Source of the DNA: Neisseria brasiliensis
Lineage (GTDB): Bacteria > Pseudomonadota > Gammaproteobacteria > Burkholderiales > Neisseriaceae
DNA length: 64,000 bases
Assembly: GCF_009671065.1 (NCBI RefSeq)
Contig: NZ_CP046027.1
Location: forward strand, 1,302,001-1,366,000
Direction of reading: 5' to 3'
The position numbers and the translations under genes are program-made. Below are positions 17,629 through 25,909 of this stretch, piece by piece (positions within the stretch are counted from its first letter, which is position 1; the number at the start of each line of letters is the position of its first letter). The notes below the pieces were generated by a model, which saw only the letters and a program-made list of their open reading frames with translations, was not told where the DNA came from and did no database searches.

Positions 17629-17724
17629 GAGACCTTTGCAAAATCCCTATCTTTGGCACATTTCTTCGTTGTGCGCTGCTACAACGTTGAACTGTACTCA
17701 AATCTAGGGTTTTACAAAGGTCTC
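17629..17724. repeat. MITE-like element, internally deleted copy R3
   Basis: It has the same terminal inverted repeats (gagacctttgcaaaa / ttttacaaaggtctc) as R1, R2 and R4. It is only 96 bp because an internal segment of about 47 bp, from cgaaagcttgcc to the second gcgctgct, is missing. The deletion lies between two short gcgctgct repeats. Confidence 0.75.
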
Positions 17725-17746
17725 GGTCTGTAAATCTTACGACAAA

Positions 17747-18583
17747 TTAATCCAAGCGGATCATGCCGCTGTCGGCCGGCTGGAGATTTTCCCAGTCGTC
17801 TGTCGGGGCGGCGGTGTCGAGTTCGGCTGCTTCGATAGGCGCGTTTTGTGTGGTGCTGCCGCTGTCGACCAAATCATCGATGTCGATATCTTCGTCGGTA
17901 CTTTGCACGGCTTGGCCGCCGGTTTGCTGATTGCGCACGCGCATGTATAAATCACGGGTGTAACTGTATTTGTCGATAGCGGCACCTTCCAAGCTGTCGG
18001 TCAAATCAAGCAGGCTTTCGCGGGTGTTGACAGCGTTGAGTGCGGTGGTGCTCCAGCGGCCGGCGCTGGTTTCAAACACGGCATTTTTTACCGGATAGGC
18101 TACGGTCACAGCGGTGCCTAAGGTGTCGCGCACAGTAGAAGGCCCCATCAGTGGCACAACAAAGTAATTGCTGTTTTTCCAGCCCCATGAAGCCATGGTG
18201 TCACCCAAGGAGTTTTTATTGTTCGGCACGCCGCCTGCGCCTGCCACGTCAATCAAACCGCCCAAGCCGAAGGTGGTATTCAGGCCGACACGCACCAAAT
18301 CTTCGCTGGCGCGTTTGATGTCGAGACGCAATACGTTGCTGCCGAAGCTGACCACGTCACGCAAGTTGTTGAAGAAATTGCTCACGCCGGTGCGCACGGG
18401 CTGTGGCGTGACTTTACGGTAGCCGCGGGCAACAGGCGCCATGACATATTGGTCGGCTTTATCGTTAAACTTGGATACGGCGCGGTTGTAGGGCTCGTAA
18501 GGGTCGGCCGGATTACGTTCGGCAAAGGCCGGTTGGGCAGCGAATAAGCTGATGGGCAGCAGGGAAGCAGCAGTTTTTCTCAT
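17747..18583 (-). CDS. mlaA: Outer-membrane lipid asymmetry protein MlaA (VacJ)
   Basis: MlaA removes phospholipid from the outer leaflet of the outer membrane and hands it to periplasmic MlaC. The 278-residue protein has a signal peptide ending in AQPAFA, then the family core NPADPYEPYNRAVSKFNDKAD (about residues 24-44), LRDVVSFGSNVLRLD and FVVPLMGPSTVRDTLG. I see no lipobox cysteine, so it looks like a signal peptidase I substrate here. The C-terminal tail is acidic (STDEDIDIDDLVDSG). It is the last gene of the mla operon and overlaps mlaB by ATGA. Confidence 0.93.
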   Translation of the reverse strand: MRKTAASLLPISLFAAQPAFAERNPADPYEPYNRAVSKFNDKADQYVMAPVARGYRKVTPQPVRTGVSNFFNNLRDVVSFGSNVLRLDIKRASEDLVRVGLNTTFGLGGLIDVAGAGGVPNNKNSLGDTMASWGWKNSNYFVVPLMGPSTVRDTLGTAVTVAYPVKNAVFETSAGRWSTTALNAVNTRESLLDLTDSLEGAAIDKYSYTRDLYMRVRNQQTGGQAVQSTDEDIDIDDLVDSGSTTQNAPIEAAELDTAAPTDDWENLQPADSGMIRLD

Positions 18584-18858
18584 GGGGTCACCCAGTCTTT
18601 AATTTCGTACAAATCAGTCAGCGCACGCACTGATTCGGGAATGTGGCGCAGTTCGACGGCTTTGTTTTTTAAACGCAATGCGGTCAGCAGCAGCGACACG
18701 CAGGCGGAATCGGCGCGGCTGACATGGCTTAAATCAAGCGCGCTGGTTTCGTTCAGACGGCATTGCTGTTCGAATTGGCGGTAGGCTGAATCGGTGACGG
18801 TTTTGACGGTGATGTCACCGCTAAGATACAGCACGTTGTCGCGAAGTTCTGAATTCAT
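18580..18858 (-). CDS. mlaB: STAS-domain protein MlaB
   Basis: A 92-residue cytoplasmic STAS-domain subunit of the MlaFEDB complex. The hallmark helix LDLSHVSRADSACVSLLLTAL at about residues 41-61 contains the conserved D-S pair. It lies between mlaC and mlaA. It overlaps mlaA by four bases. Confidence 0.88.
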   Translation of the reverse strand: MNSELRDNVLYLSGDITVKTVTDSAYRQFEQQCRLNETSALDLSHVSRADSACVSLLLTALRLKNKAVELRHIPESVRALTDLYEIKDWVTP

Positions 18859-18919
18859 GAGGTTTTGAGTCTATGCAGTTTGGCGTAAAAAGGCACGGCC
18901 AAAGCCGTGCGCTTAAGGA

Positions 18920-19510
18920 TTATTTGCCGCTGTTTTTGGCTTTTAAGTCGGCAATCAGGCCGTCGATGCCTTTGGCTTTAACGGTTTCGCCGAATTGGTT
19001 GCGGTAAACGGTCACCAAGCTCGCGCCTTCAACGGCCACGTTGTACACGCGGTAGCGGTTGCCGCTTTGGTAGGTGGTGAAATCCATGTTGACCGGTTTT
19101 TCGCCGGCGGCGCTCACTTCAGCGCGCACGGTGATTTCTTTACCGTTGCGGGCAACCACCGGATTGTCTTTCACATTCACTTTGGCATTTTTGAATTTCA
19201 TCATGGTGCCGGAGTAGGTGCGGATCAACAGGGTTTGGAATTCTTTGGTCAAAGCCTGTTTTTGCGCATCAGTGGCGGTGCGCCAAGGGTTGCCCACGGC
19301 CAGAGCGGTCATGCGTTGGAAATCGAAATAAGGCATGGCGTAGGCTTCGGCTTTGCGGCGGGCGGTGTTGGCATCGCCGCTTTTCAAAATGGTCAGAACC
19401 TGAGTCGCGTTTTGGCGGATTTGGTTGACCGCATCGGCAGGAGCGGCAGCCGCTAAGCTGATGCTCAATAAACCGATACTCAAGGCGCTGAAGAATGCTG
19501 ATTTTTTCAT
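18920..19510 (-). CDS. mlaC: Periplasmic phospholipid carrier MlaC
   Basis: MlaC ferries phospholipid between MlaA and the MlaFEDB pump. It is 196 residues with a cleavable signal (MKKSAFFSALSIGLLSISLA). The mature part shows the Tol-tol-Ttg2 family pattern: ARRKAEAYAMPYFDFQRMTALAVG, FQTLLIRTYSGTM and a beta-rich C-terminal half with VNMDFTTYQSGNRYRVYNVAVEG. It sits in its usual place between mlaD and mlaB. Confidence 0.93.
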   Translation of the reverse strand: MKKSAFFSALSIGLLSISLAAAAPADAVNQIRQNATQVLTILKSGDANTARRKAEAYAMPYFDFQRMTALAVGNPWRTATDAQKQALTKEFQTLLIRTYSGTMMKFKNAKVNVKDNPVVARNGKEITVRAEVSAAGEKPVNMDFTTYQSGNRYRVYNVAVEGASLVTVYRNQFGETVKAKGIDGLIADLKAKNSGK

Positions 19511-19546
19511 GATTTGTGTATTCCTAAATTAAAAATATTGTTGTGT

Positions 19547-20056
19547 TTATGGGGCAGAATCTGCGTTGGCTGAAGTGGCTGCATCAGAGTCGCCGGATTG
19601 TTTTTCAGCAAAGCTGGTCATGAATTTGCCGATTAAGTTTTCCAATACCATGGCCGAGCTGGTGACGCTGATGGTGTCGCCTTCGGCCAGATTGTCCATA
19701 TCGCCGCCTTGCATCAGGCCGATGTATTGCTCACCCAACAGGCCGGAAGTGAGGATTTGGGCGGAAACGTCTGTGCTGAATTCGTATTGCTTGTCGAGAT
19801 TCAGGGTTACGCGTGCTTGGTAGCTTTTCGGGTCGAGGGTGATGGCAGATACTCGGCCGACCAATACCCCTGCCGATTTAACCGGCGCATTTGATTTCAA
19901 ACCGCCGATGTCGCTGAAATTGGCATACACGGTGTAGGTTTGCTGCGCACTGCCCATGCCAGAGCCGCCTGCTACGCGGAAGGCCAGAAAGCCGACGGCC
20001 ACCACGCCCAACAAAACAAACAAACCGACCCAAAATTCTAAAATACTTTTTTTCAT
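19547..20056 (-). CDS. mlaD: MCE-domain protein MlaD
   Basis: A 169-residue inner-membrane protein with one N-terminal helix (LEFWVGLFVLLGVVAVGFLAF) and one MCE domain (about residues 38-118: YTVYANFSDIGGLKSNAPVK, GVLVGRVSAITLD, GLLGEQYIGL). MlaD forms the hexameric ring over the MlaE permease. Its C-terminus is a short acidic, Ala/Ser-rich tail. The stop lies five bases before the mlaE side of the junction in the operon. Confidence 0.93.
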   Translation of the reverse strand: MKKSILEFWVGLFVLLGVVAVGFLAFRVAGGSGMGSAQQTYTVYANFSDIGGLKSNAPVKSAGVLVGRVSAITLDPKSYQARVTLNLDKQYEFSTDVSAQILTSGLLGEQYIGLMQGGDMDNLAEGDTISVTSSAMVLENLIGKFMTSFAEKQSGDSDAATSANADSAP

Positions 20057-20061
20057 TGTCG

Positions 20062-20838
20062 TTACTCAGTAAACATCCATGCGGTTAAAACAAAATCAAT
20101 CGCCAAAATGGTTAGGGCGGAAGACACCACCGTGCGCGTGCTGGCGCGTAAAATCCCTTCGGAAGTCGGCACGCAGTGAAAACCTTGGTGCACGGCAATC
20201 AGCGTCACGGCGATACCGAAAGTCACTGATTTAATCAGGCCGTTGATGACATCGTAGCTGATGGTCATGTTGCTTTGCATTTGCGACCAGAAAATGCCGC
20301 TGTCCAAGCCCAGCCACTGTACGCCGACCAGATAGCCGCCGAAAATGCCGGCCACGTTGAAAATCGAAGCCAAAAGCGGCATGGAAAACACGCCCGCCCA
20401 AAAGCGCGGTGCCACCACGCGGGCAACGGGATCGACCGCCATCACATTCATCGCTTCAAGCTGCTCGGTGGTTTTCATCAGGCCGATTTCGCTGGTCATG
20501 GCACCACCTGCGCTGCTGGCAAACAAAATCGCCGCCAATACCGGCCCCAATTCACGCAACAGGGAAGCAGCCACCATATAGCCCAATACATCGGCGGCTT
20601 TGAATTTTGCCAATTGGGTGTAGCCTTGCAAACCGAGTACCATGCCGACAAATAAGCCCGAAACGGCAATAATCAAGACCGACATCACGCCGGCAAAATA
20701 AATCTGACGGATACTCAGACGCGGGCGGGTAAACGCCGTGGCCGATTTCGCCAGAATTTGCAGCAGAAACAGGGTCACGCTGCCGAGAGATTGGATAAAG
20801 CCCAAGGTTTTTGAGCCGACGGATTGGATAAAATTCAT
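20062..20838 (-). CDS. mlaE: Phospholipid ABC transporter permease MlaE
   Basis: The 258-residue permease of the Mla system. It shows the MlaE family core: FVGMVLGLQGYTQLAKF, LLRELGPVLAAILFASSAGGAMTSEIGLMKTTEQLEAM, and a conserved C-terminal VTFGIAVTLIAVHQGFHC. Five or six transmembrane helices are expected. An inverted uptake-sequence hairpin separates it from the RDD gene upstream. Confidence 0.94.
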   Translation of the reverse strand: MNFIQSVGSKTLGFIQSLGSVTLFLLQILAKSATAFTRPRLSIRQIYFAGVMSVLIIAVSGLFVGMVLGLQGYTQLAKFKAADVLGYMVAASLLRELGPVLAAILFASSAGGAMTSEIGLMKTTEQLEAMNVMAVDPVARVVAPRFWAGVFSMPLLASIFNVAGIFGGYLVGVQWLGLDSGIFWSQMQSNMTISYDVINGLIKSVTFGIAVTLIAVHQGFHCVPTSEGILRASTRTVVSSALTILAIDFVLTAWMFTE

Positions 20839-20856
20839 ATTTTTAAAACAGTTATC

Positions 20857-20889
20857 TTTCAGACGGCCTATTTATTAGGCCGTCTGAAA
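20857..20889. terminator. Inverted DUS pair inside the mla operon
   Basis: The arms tttcagacggcct and aggccgtctgaaa flank a 7-nt loop between the RDD gene and mlaE. If it terminates transcription it would lower mlaEDCBA expression relative to mlaF. Confidence 0.6.
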
Positions 20890-20901
20890 CCGGAAAAAGG
20901 T

Positions 20902-21423
20902 TTAATGGTCGGGTGCATCCACCACAATGGTTTTCGCCAACATGTCTTCCAGTGAACGGCGGTTGTAGCCGCGCGAAAGCACCAAAAAAGCATTAATCAA
21001 AATGGGCAGGCCGACCAAGCTGTTGATGGCATAAATCAACAGTTCGCGTTTGAACACATATTGCGCCGCTGTTAGTCGCTCGCCCGTTGCTTCCAACACC
21101 GGCCGAATCTTCATCAGCCGCTTGCCGACGGTTTGGCCGTGGCGGCGGATAAAATGCAGCTGCACGCCGAGATAAAACAGCAGCAACAGTAAAAAAGTGC
21201 CCAAGTTGATAAACAAAAATGCATCTGTATTGAGCGTGTATTGGTCGGTCAGACTGAATACGGCCACCATCACGATAAAACACACCGTTGCAAAAAATTG
21301 GTTAATCAACACCGCGCCCAAGCGTTTCCATGGGGAAGCCAAGTTCAGGCCGAGTTTGGCAGCGGCTTCGTTGATGGCCACGGCTGTGGTGCCGGGGCGA
21401 ATTTTATATTGGGTAGAAGGCAT
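20902..21423 (-). CDS. RDD-family membrane protein
   Basis: The 173-residue protein starts at the ATG of MPSTQYKIRPG, which has an aggag ribosome site. A longer open frame reaches upstream but runs into mlaF and translates an uptake sequence, so I reject it. The RDD signature is ASPWKRLGAVLINQFFAT near residue 30, and a second patch is RHGQTVGKRLMKIRPVLEATG. Three or four membrane helices are seen. Function of the family is mostly unknown. It is unusual in lying between mlaF and mlaE, bracketed by uptake-sequence hairpins on both sides. Confidence 0.8.
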   Translation of the reverse strand: MPSTQYKIRPGTTAVAINEAAAKLGLNLASPWKRLGAVLINQFFATVCFIVMVAVFSLTDQYTLNTDAFLFINLGTFLLLLLFYLGVQLHFIRRHGQTVGKRLMKIRPVLEATGERLTAAQYVFKRELLIYAINSLVGLPILINAFLVLSRGYNRRSLEDMLAKTIVVDAPDH

Positions 21424-21438
21424 TGGCGTCTCCTTATG

Positions 21439-21475
21439 TTTCAGACGGCCTTCATCATGCATCAGGCCGTCTGAA
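21439..21475. terminator. Inverted DUS pair behind mlaF
   Basis: The arms ttcagacggcc and ggccgtctgaa flank a 15-nt loop, between mlaF and the RDD gene. Confidence 0.6.
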
Positions 21476-21484
21476 TGCGTATTC

Positions 21485-22288
21485 TTAACCGCCCAATAAA
21501 TCCTGCTGTAAAGTGGTTTGTGCCGGATAACGGTAAGCCACCGGCCCGTCGGCCAAGCCACCGACAAACTGCTGCACCCACGGTGAATCGAGTTCGCGCA
21601 TTTCGGCAGGCGAGCCGCTGAACATGATTTCGCCGTGTGCCAAAAAAATCACTTGATCGACGATTTGCAGCGATTTTTCAATATCGTGCGTCACCATCAC
21701 GCTGGTCGAACGCAGCGCGGTATTGGCGCGGCTGATTAAGTGGGCAATCACGCCCAACGAAATCGGATCGAGACCGGTAAATGGTTCGTCATACAGCATG
21801 ATTTCGGGATCAAGCGCGATGGTGCGCGCCAAAGCCACACGCCGCGCCATGCCGCCGGAAAGTTCAGACGGCATCAGTTTTTCCACGCCGCGCAGGCCGA
21901 CGGCATTGAGTTTCAGCAACACCAAATCGCGAATCACCGCTTCAGGCAGCTTGGTTAATTCGCGCATGGGGAATGCCACGTTGTCGAATACGGTCAAATC
22001 GGTAAACAGCGCGCCGTGTTGGAATAAAACCCCCATACGGCGGCGGTGTTCGTGTAATTCGGCGGCGGAAAACTTGGCCAAATCGCGGCCTTCAATCAAT
22101 ACCTGCCCCTGCTGCGGATGAATCTGGCCGGTAATTAAGCGCATCAGCGTGGTTTTGCCGCTGCCCGAGCCACCCATCACGGCCGCAAACGCCCCTTGCT
22201 CAATCGTGAAATTGATGTTGCTCAGAATCGGGCGGTCGCCATAGGCAAAAGCCACGTCTTTCATTTCGATAAAGGGCGTCGGGTTCAT
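21485..22288 (-). CDS. mlaF: Phospholipid ABC transporter ATPase MlaF
   Basis: The 267-residue ATP-binding subunit of the Mla pump. It has Walker A GGSGSGKTTLM (about residues 36-46), the signature LSGGMARRVALARTIALDPEIMLYDEPFTGLD covering signature and Walker B, and the H-loop VTHDIEKS. It is the first gene of the mla operon and is separated from mlaE by the RDD gene. Confidence 0.95.
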   Translation of the reverse strand: MNPTPFIEMKDVAFAYGDRPILSNINFTIEQGAFAAVMGGSGSGKTTLMRLITGQIHPQQGQVLIEGRDLAKFSAAELHEHRRRMGVLFQHGALFTDLTVFDNVAFPMRELTKLPEAVIRDLVLLKLNAVGLRGVEKLMPSELSGGMARRVALARTIALDPEIMLYDEPFTGLDPISLGVIAHLISRANTALRSTSVMVTHDIEKSLQIVDQVIFLAHGEIMFSGSPAEMRELDSPWVQQFVGGLADGPVAYRYPAQTTLQQDLLGG

Positions 22289-22528
22289 AAACAGAATGCA
22301 GGTTTGGATGTATTTTAATTACCCGCATTTTAATGCCTATGCCGGTTTAGGGCAATTTCAGACGGCCTTAAGGGCTTTAATAATTTGTTAAAACGCGTGA
22401 AAAGATAAGGCATTGGCGGATTTCAGCGGGTGGTAATCGCGCAACAGCATACATGAATGTATGTAATTGTGTGTCGGTTTGGTGGGGGTAAACAGTATTT
22501 TTTTCGATGAAGTAAATACCAAAAGGCT

Positions 22529-22671
22529 GAGACCTTTCCAAAATCCCTATCTTTGGCACATTTCTTCGTTGTGCGCTGTTCGAAAGCTTGCCTATCTTTG
22601 TGATATGTCTGCGCTTTCTGCGCTGCTACAACTTTGAAGTATACTCAAATCTAGGGTTTTGCAAAGGTCTC
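22529..22671. repeat. MITE-like 143-bp element, copy R4
   Basis: The ends gagacctttccaaaa and ttttgcaaaggtctc are inverted repeats with one mismatch. The interior is nearly the same as R2. As with R2, it abuts an uptake-sequence hairpin (22672-22705). Confidence 0.8.
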
Positions 22672-22705
22672 AGGCCGTCTGAAAATATTGACGTTCAGAC
22701 GGCCT
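22672..22705. terminator. Inverted DUS pair
   Basis: The arms aggccgtctgaa and ttcagacggcct flank a short AT-rich loop, beyond the stop of the HAD phosphatase gene. Confidence 0.75.
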
Positions 22706-22725
22706 TTTATTATCCGCAATTCAGA

Positions 22726-23376
22726 TCACAAAGTCGCCAAAAAATCCGGTAAAGCAGACAAATCCGGCAAAATCGTCAAATGCGGGCTGGTGCGCAGTTT
22801 TTCTTCCGTATGCGCGCCGGTGGTGACCGCAATTGCCGGCGCGCCTGCGTTGGCGGCCATGTCCAAATCATGGGTGGTGTCACCAATAACCACGGTTTCA
22901 GACGGCATCAAACCGAGCTCGTCACATAATTTCAACACCATGTCCGGCGCGGGTTTCGACGGCTGTTCGCTGGCGCAGGTGGTGGCCAGCCAAAAGTCGG
23001 CGGTGCCGGTTTGGGCGATGGAATTGTCCAAGCCCGTGCGGCCTTTGCCGGTGGCTACGGCCAGCCAATAGTCTTGTGCTTTCAATGTTTCCAAGCAGGG
23101 GATGGCATCGGGGAACAGGGTCATGTTGCGGTTGTTTGGGTTTAAGTGATGCGCGGCATAGGTTTCCATGATTTCTTCCTGCTGGCGCAAGTTCAAATCC
23201 GGTGCAAGATGGCGCACGATGGTCGGCAGGTTGTATCCGATAAGCGGGCGAATCTGGTCGGCTTCGGGCGCGGCATGGCCGTTTACGGTAAAACTTTCCT
23301 GCACGGTGGCGATAATCGGCAGGGTGGTGTCGGCCAGCGTGCCGTCCCAGTCGAAAATAACGAGTTTCGGTTTCAT
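22726..23376 (-). CDS. HAD-superfamily phosphatase (Gph/phosphoglycolate phosphatase-like)
   Basis: About 216 residues from the start I prefer, MKPKLVIFDWDGTLADT at 23376, which has an aaaaagga ribosome site; the open frame extends 16 codons further without support. Motif I is FDWDGTLAD, motif II ATGKGR, and motif IV VVIGDTTHDLDMAANAGAPA. A small helical cap fills residues 20-85. The substrate could be phosphoglycolate, a nucleotide or a sugar phosphate. Confidence 0.85.
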   Translation of the reverse strand: MKPKLVIFDWDGTLADTTLPIIATVQESFTVNGHAAPEADQIRPLIGYNLPTIVRHLAPDLNLRQQEEIMETYAAHHLNPNNRNMTLFPDAIPCLETLKAQDYWLAVATGKGRTGLDNSIAQTGTADFWLATTCASEQPSKPAPDMVLKLCDELGLMPSETVVIGDTTHDLDMAANAGAPAIAVTTGAHTEEKLRTSPHLTILPDLSALPDFLATL

Positions 23377-23481
23377 AATCGGTTCCTTTTTATTTTCAGA
23401 CGGCCATGAAATCATGGGCAACAAGCATTTAAGGGATGGTGCAGAATGTTCAAGGCCGTCTGAAAAACCAATCCCATTTAC

Positions 23482-23688
23482 TTATATTTTGGTACCGCGC
23501 GGCCATATAAACGGCCCAACAAACGGCATAACCGGCAGCATAATCAGGTCGCCGACAATGGCAAATGGCGTCAGAATAATTGTCGAGGCAAGACCTGTAG
23601 CAGTTAGCCCGTAATCACCTCTTTGGCTTTCAACACGGACGACTACCGGCGTTTCAAAACGGTATTCAGAAGGCAGAGGGGTCTTCAT
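23482..23688 (-). CDS. Small hypothetical protein, paired with lipoprotein
   Basis: A 68-residue protein with one long hydrophobic stretch (LASTIILTPFAIVGDLIMLPVMPFVGPFIW) in its C-terminal half. Its start overlaps the stop of the lipoprotein gene as ATGA, which supports translation as a two-gene unit. It has no recognised family. Confidence 0.6.
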   Translation of the reverse strand: MKTPLPSEYRFETPVVVRVESQRGDYGLTATGLASTIILTPFAIVGDLIMLPVMPFVGPFIWPRGTKI

Positions 23689-24248
23689 GGCGTATATTTT
23701 CCCTTGGGTGCCGTTATAGCAGCGAGGTAAAGCAGTTTTTGCTGTTGTGTGGCAGGGGTGGTGGCAAGCTTGAAGCCTAATTGGGTCAATACTGCCGTTT
23801 CGCGTTTTTTCAATGCTGGATTGGTGTTCGGTTCAAAACGGTAAGCCAGACAGATACGCTCCTTGCCATCAACATGATCAGAATAGGCTGAAAAGGTATC
23901 AGGGTTTGAGATGTATGAGTATATCCCTAATTTTTTTGGGCGGTTTTCGCGATTGACCACTTCAAACTGTTTGCTCAATTCTGTTGTCCGTAAGACTTTG
24001 ACCATCTCGTTGTCGGGCGTAATGTCGGTCACATAGGGCTTTTTTTTCGCGAGCATCACCAAGCGATTGGGCGGCAGGTTTTTGCTGTCGGGTTTGGTGA
24101 AGCCGAAAGAATAGATGTTTTCATCTGTGATGACGGTTTCAGGCACCGCGTCGATGTTGTCCAATGCGCGGCTGGTTAAGTGGCAGCCGGAAAGGGCAAA
24201 TGTGGCCAATACAGCGACCGATAGCTTGGATAATGTGGATTTTTTCAT
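23685..24248 (-). CDS. Putative lipoprotein of unknown function
   Basis: The 187-residue protein has a signal peptide with lipobox LSGC (Cys22), so it should be an anchored lipoprotein. The mature part has no recognised domain. It is followed by an overlapping small membrane protein, suggesting they act together. Confidence 0.7.
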   Translation of the reverse strand: MKKSTLSKLSVAVLATFALSGCHLTSRALDNIDAVPETVITDENIYSFGFTKPDSKNLPPNRLVMLAKKKPYVTDITPDNEMVKVLRTTELSKQFEVVNRENRPKKLGIYSYISNPDTFSAYSDHVDGKERICLAYRFEPNTNPALKKRETAVLTQLGFKLATTPATQQQKLLYLAAITAPKGKYTP

Positions 24249-24278
24249 GATGCGTCTCCTTTGTCGTGTTTGTTTTGT

Positions 24279-25268
24279 TCAGACGGCCTGATGCTGATTG
24301 TCCAACATCACGATAAATTGCGTCAATTCTTGCGGCAATTCGGCTTTTAAAACCAGCTTTTCGCCCGTGAGCGGATGGTCTAAATGCAGCTCGGAAGCGT
24401 GCAGAAACATGCGCTTGAGACCGAGCTTTTGCAGGCGTTTGTTGGCTTGGTAGTCGCCGTAGCGTTCGTCACCGGCGATGGGGCTGTGTTGCGACTGCAT
24501 GTGCACGCGGATTTGGTGGGTGCGGCCGGTTTTGAGCGTGGCTTCAACCAAGGTCAGCGCAGACAGGCCGACTTGGTGCAGCAGGCCGTCTGAATAGCGT
24601 TTGAGCACGCGGAAGATGGTGTGCGCCGATTGGCCGTCGTCACTCACGCGCACCATTTTTTCGCCTTGTGCGCCGGTATATTTGAATAATGGCAGTTTGA
24701 CATGGAAACGGTCGTTGTTCAGACGGCCTACACCCAGCGCCAGATAGATTTTTTTCGGGTGGTCGTTGCGGATCATTTCGTGCAGTTTCACCAAGGCGCT
24801 GCGTTTTTTGGCAATCATGAGCAGGCCGCTGGTGTCTTTATCAAGGCGGTGCACCAGTTCCAGATATTTGGCTTCGGGGCGGGCTTGGCGGATTTGTTCG
24901 ATTACGCCGAAGCTCACGCCGCTGCCGCCGTGTACTGCTACGCCGGAGGGTTTGTTGATGACCAACAAGGCATCGTCTTCATACACAATCTCAAATTCGC
25001 GCGCAGGGGCGGCGGTTGTGTTTTCAGACGGCCTTTGTTTTTCGGCAATGCGGATGGGTGGAATGCGCAAAATTTGGCCGGCTGCGATGCGGGTGTCGGG
25101 TTTACAGCGCTTTTTATCCAGCCGCACTTCACCGGCGCGGATAATGCGGTGAATATGGCTTTTCGGCACGCCCTTGAGAATTTTTATCAGATAGTTATCA
25201 AGACGTTGGCCTGCTTCGTGTTCGGTAAGGGTGATTTGGCTGACTGAATCTTTGCGTATTGGGTGCAT
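24279..25268 (-). CDS. rluC: 23S rRNA pseudouridine synthase RluC
   Basis: RluC-type enzymes make pseudouridines 955, 2504 and 2580 in 23S rRNA. An S4 RNA-binding domain (GQRLDNYLIKILKGVPKSHIHRIIRAGEVRLD) is followed by the catalytic domain with HRLDKDTSGLLMIAKK, whose Asp is catalytic. I take the start at MHPIRKDSVSQ (25268); the frame is open to 25298. It is divergent from rne, as in many Gram-negatives. Confidence 0.9.
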   Translation of the reverse strand: MHPIRKDSVSQITLTEHEAGQRLDNYLIKILKGVPKSHIHRIIRAGEVRLDKKRCKPDTRIAAGQILRIPPIRIAEKQRPSENTTAAPAREFEIVYEDDALLVINKPSGVAVHGGSGVSFGVIEQIRQARPEAKYLELVHRLDKDTSGLLMIAKKRSALVKLHEMIRNDHPKKIYLALGVGRLNNDRFHVKLPLFKYTGAQGEKMVRVSDDGQSAHTIFRVLKRYSDGLLHQVGLSALTLVEATLKTGRTHQIRVHMQSQHSPIAGDERYGDYQANKRLQKLGLKRMFLHASELHLDHPLTGEKLVLKAELPQELTQFIVMLDNQHQAV

Positions 25269-25298
25269 TTTCTCTATAATCCAAACATTCGTTTTCAC

Positions 25299-25909
25299 CG
25301 TTTTGTAAACGGGCGCGCGGCATGAAGTTGCAGCCGACGCTGCCGCAGGGAAAATCCCTTTCGGAAAACGGATTTACTGTTAAAAATAGATTTTATATTA
25401 AAAACGCACTCTACAAAGCATTTCCTTCTGTTTATGCACAGCCAGTAAACGGAAGAGCGTAATTAAGTTTGAATTGATTTGCCCATCTCACAGAGCATAA
25501 GACGAACGGATTTTCAGGGTTTTACCCCGCCGCGCAGCAATCTGAAGAATAACAACAGGCAAACGATGAAGAAGATGACGGCTACCTGATTTATGCGGCT
25601 TGATGATGTTCAACCCGCGCTTGATTTTAGGCCTGACATACTGAAAAGATGGTATACAGGCGGCGGTATCTTTTATTTTGCGATACCGAATTGTTCTTTA
25701 TGACCTTCTTTATCCGAACCCGACCGCACATGACCGTATTTCTTCAGACGGCATGAAACCTTGCGGAAATTCAACTCAAAAACTGATTACATCAGGACAA
25801 ACAACCTGCTTACCAAGTTTTCAAATAAGCAGCGTGTCCCGCCTCGTGAGTGCCAGCCGGCTGCGTGAGGCCGTCTGAAAAGACGGTGCAGCCCAACGAG
25901 GTTACTATC
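25299..25909 (+). promoter_or_regulatory. Long rluC-rne divergent intergenic region (rne 5' leader)
   Basis: About 600 bases without a gene separate rluC and rne. In E. coli the rne mRNA has a long structured 5' leader through which RNase E represses its own synthesis. The length and position here fit the same arrangement, but I have not folded it. It contains GC-rich hairpin-prone sequence near 25320-25365 and an uptake sequence just before the start codon. Confidence 0.5.
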
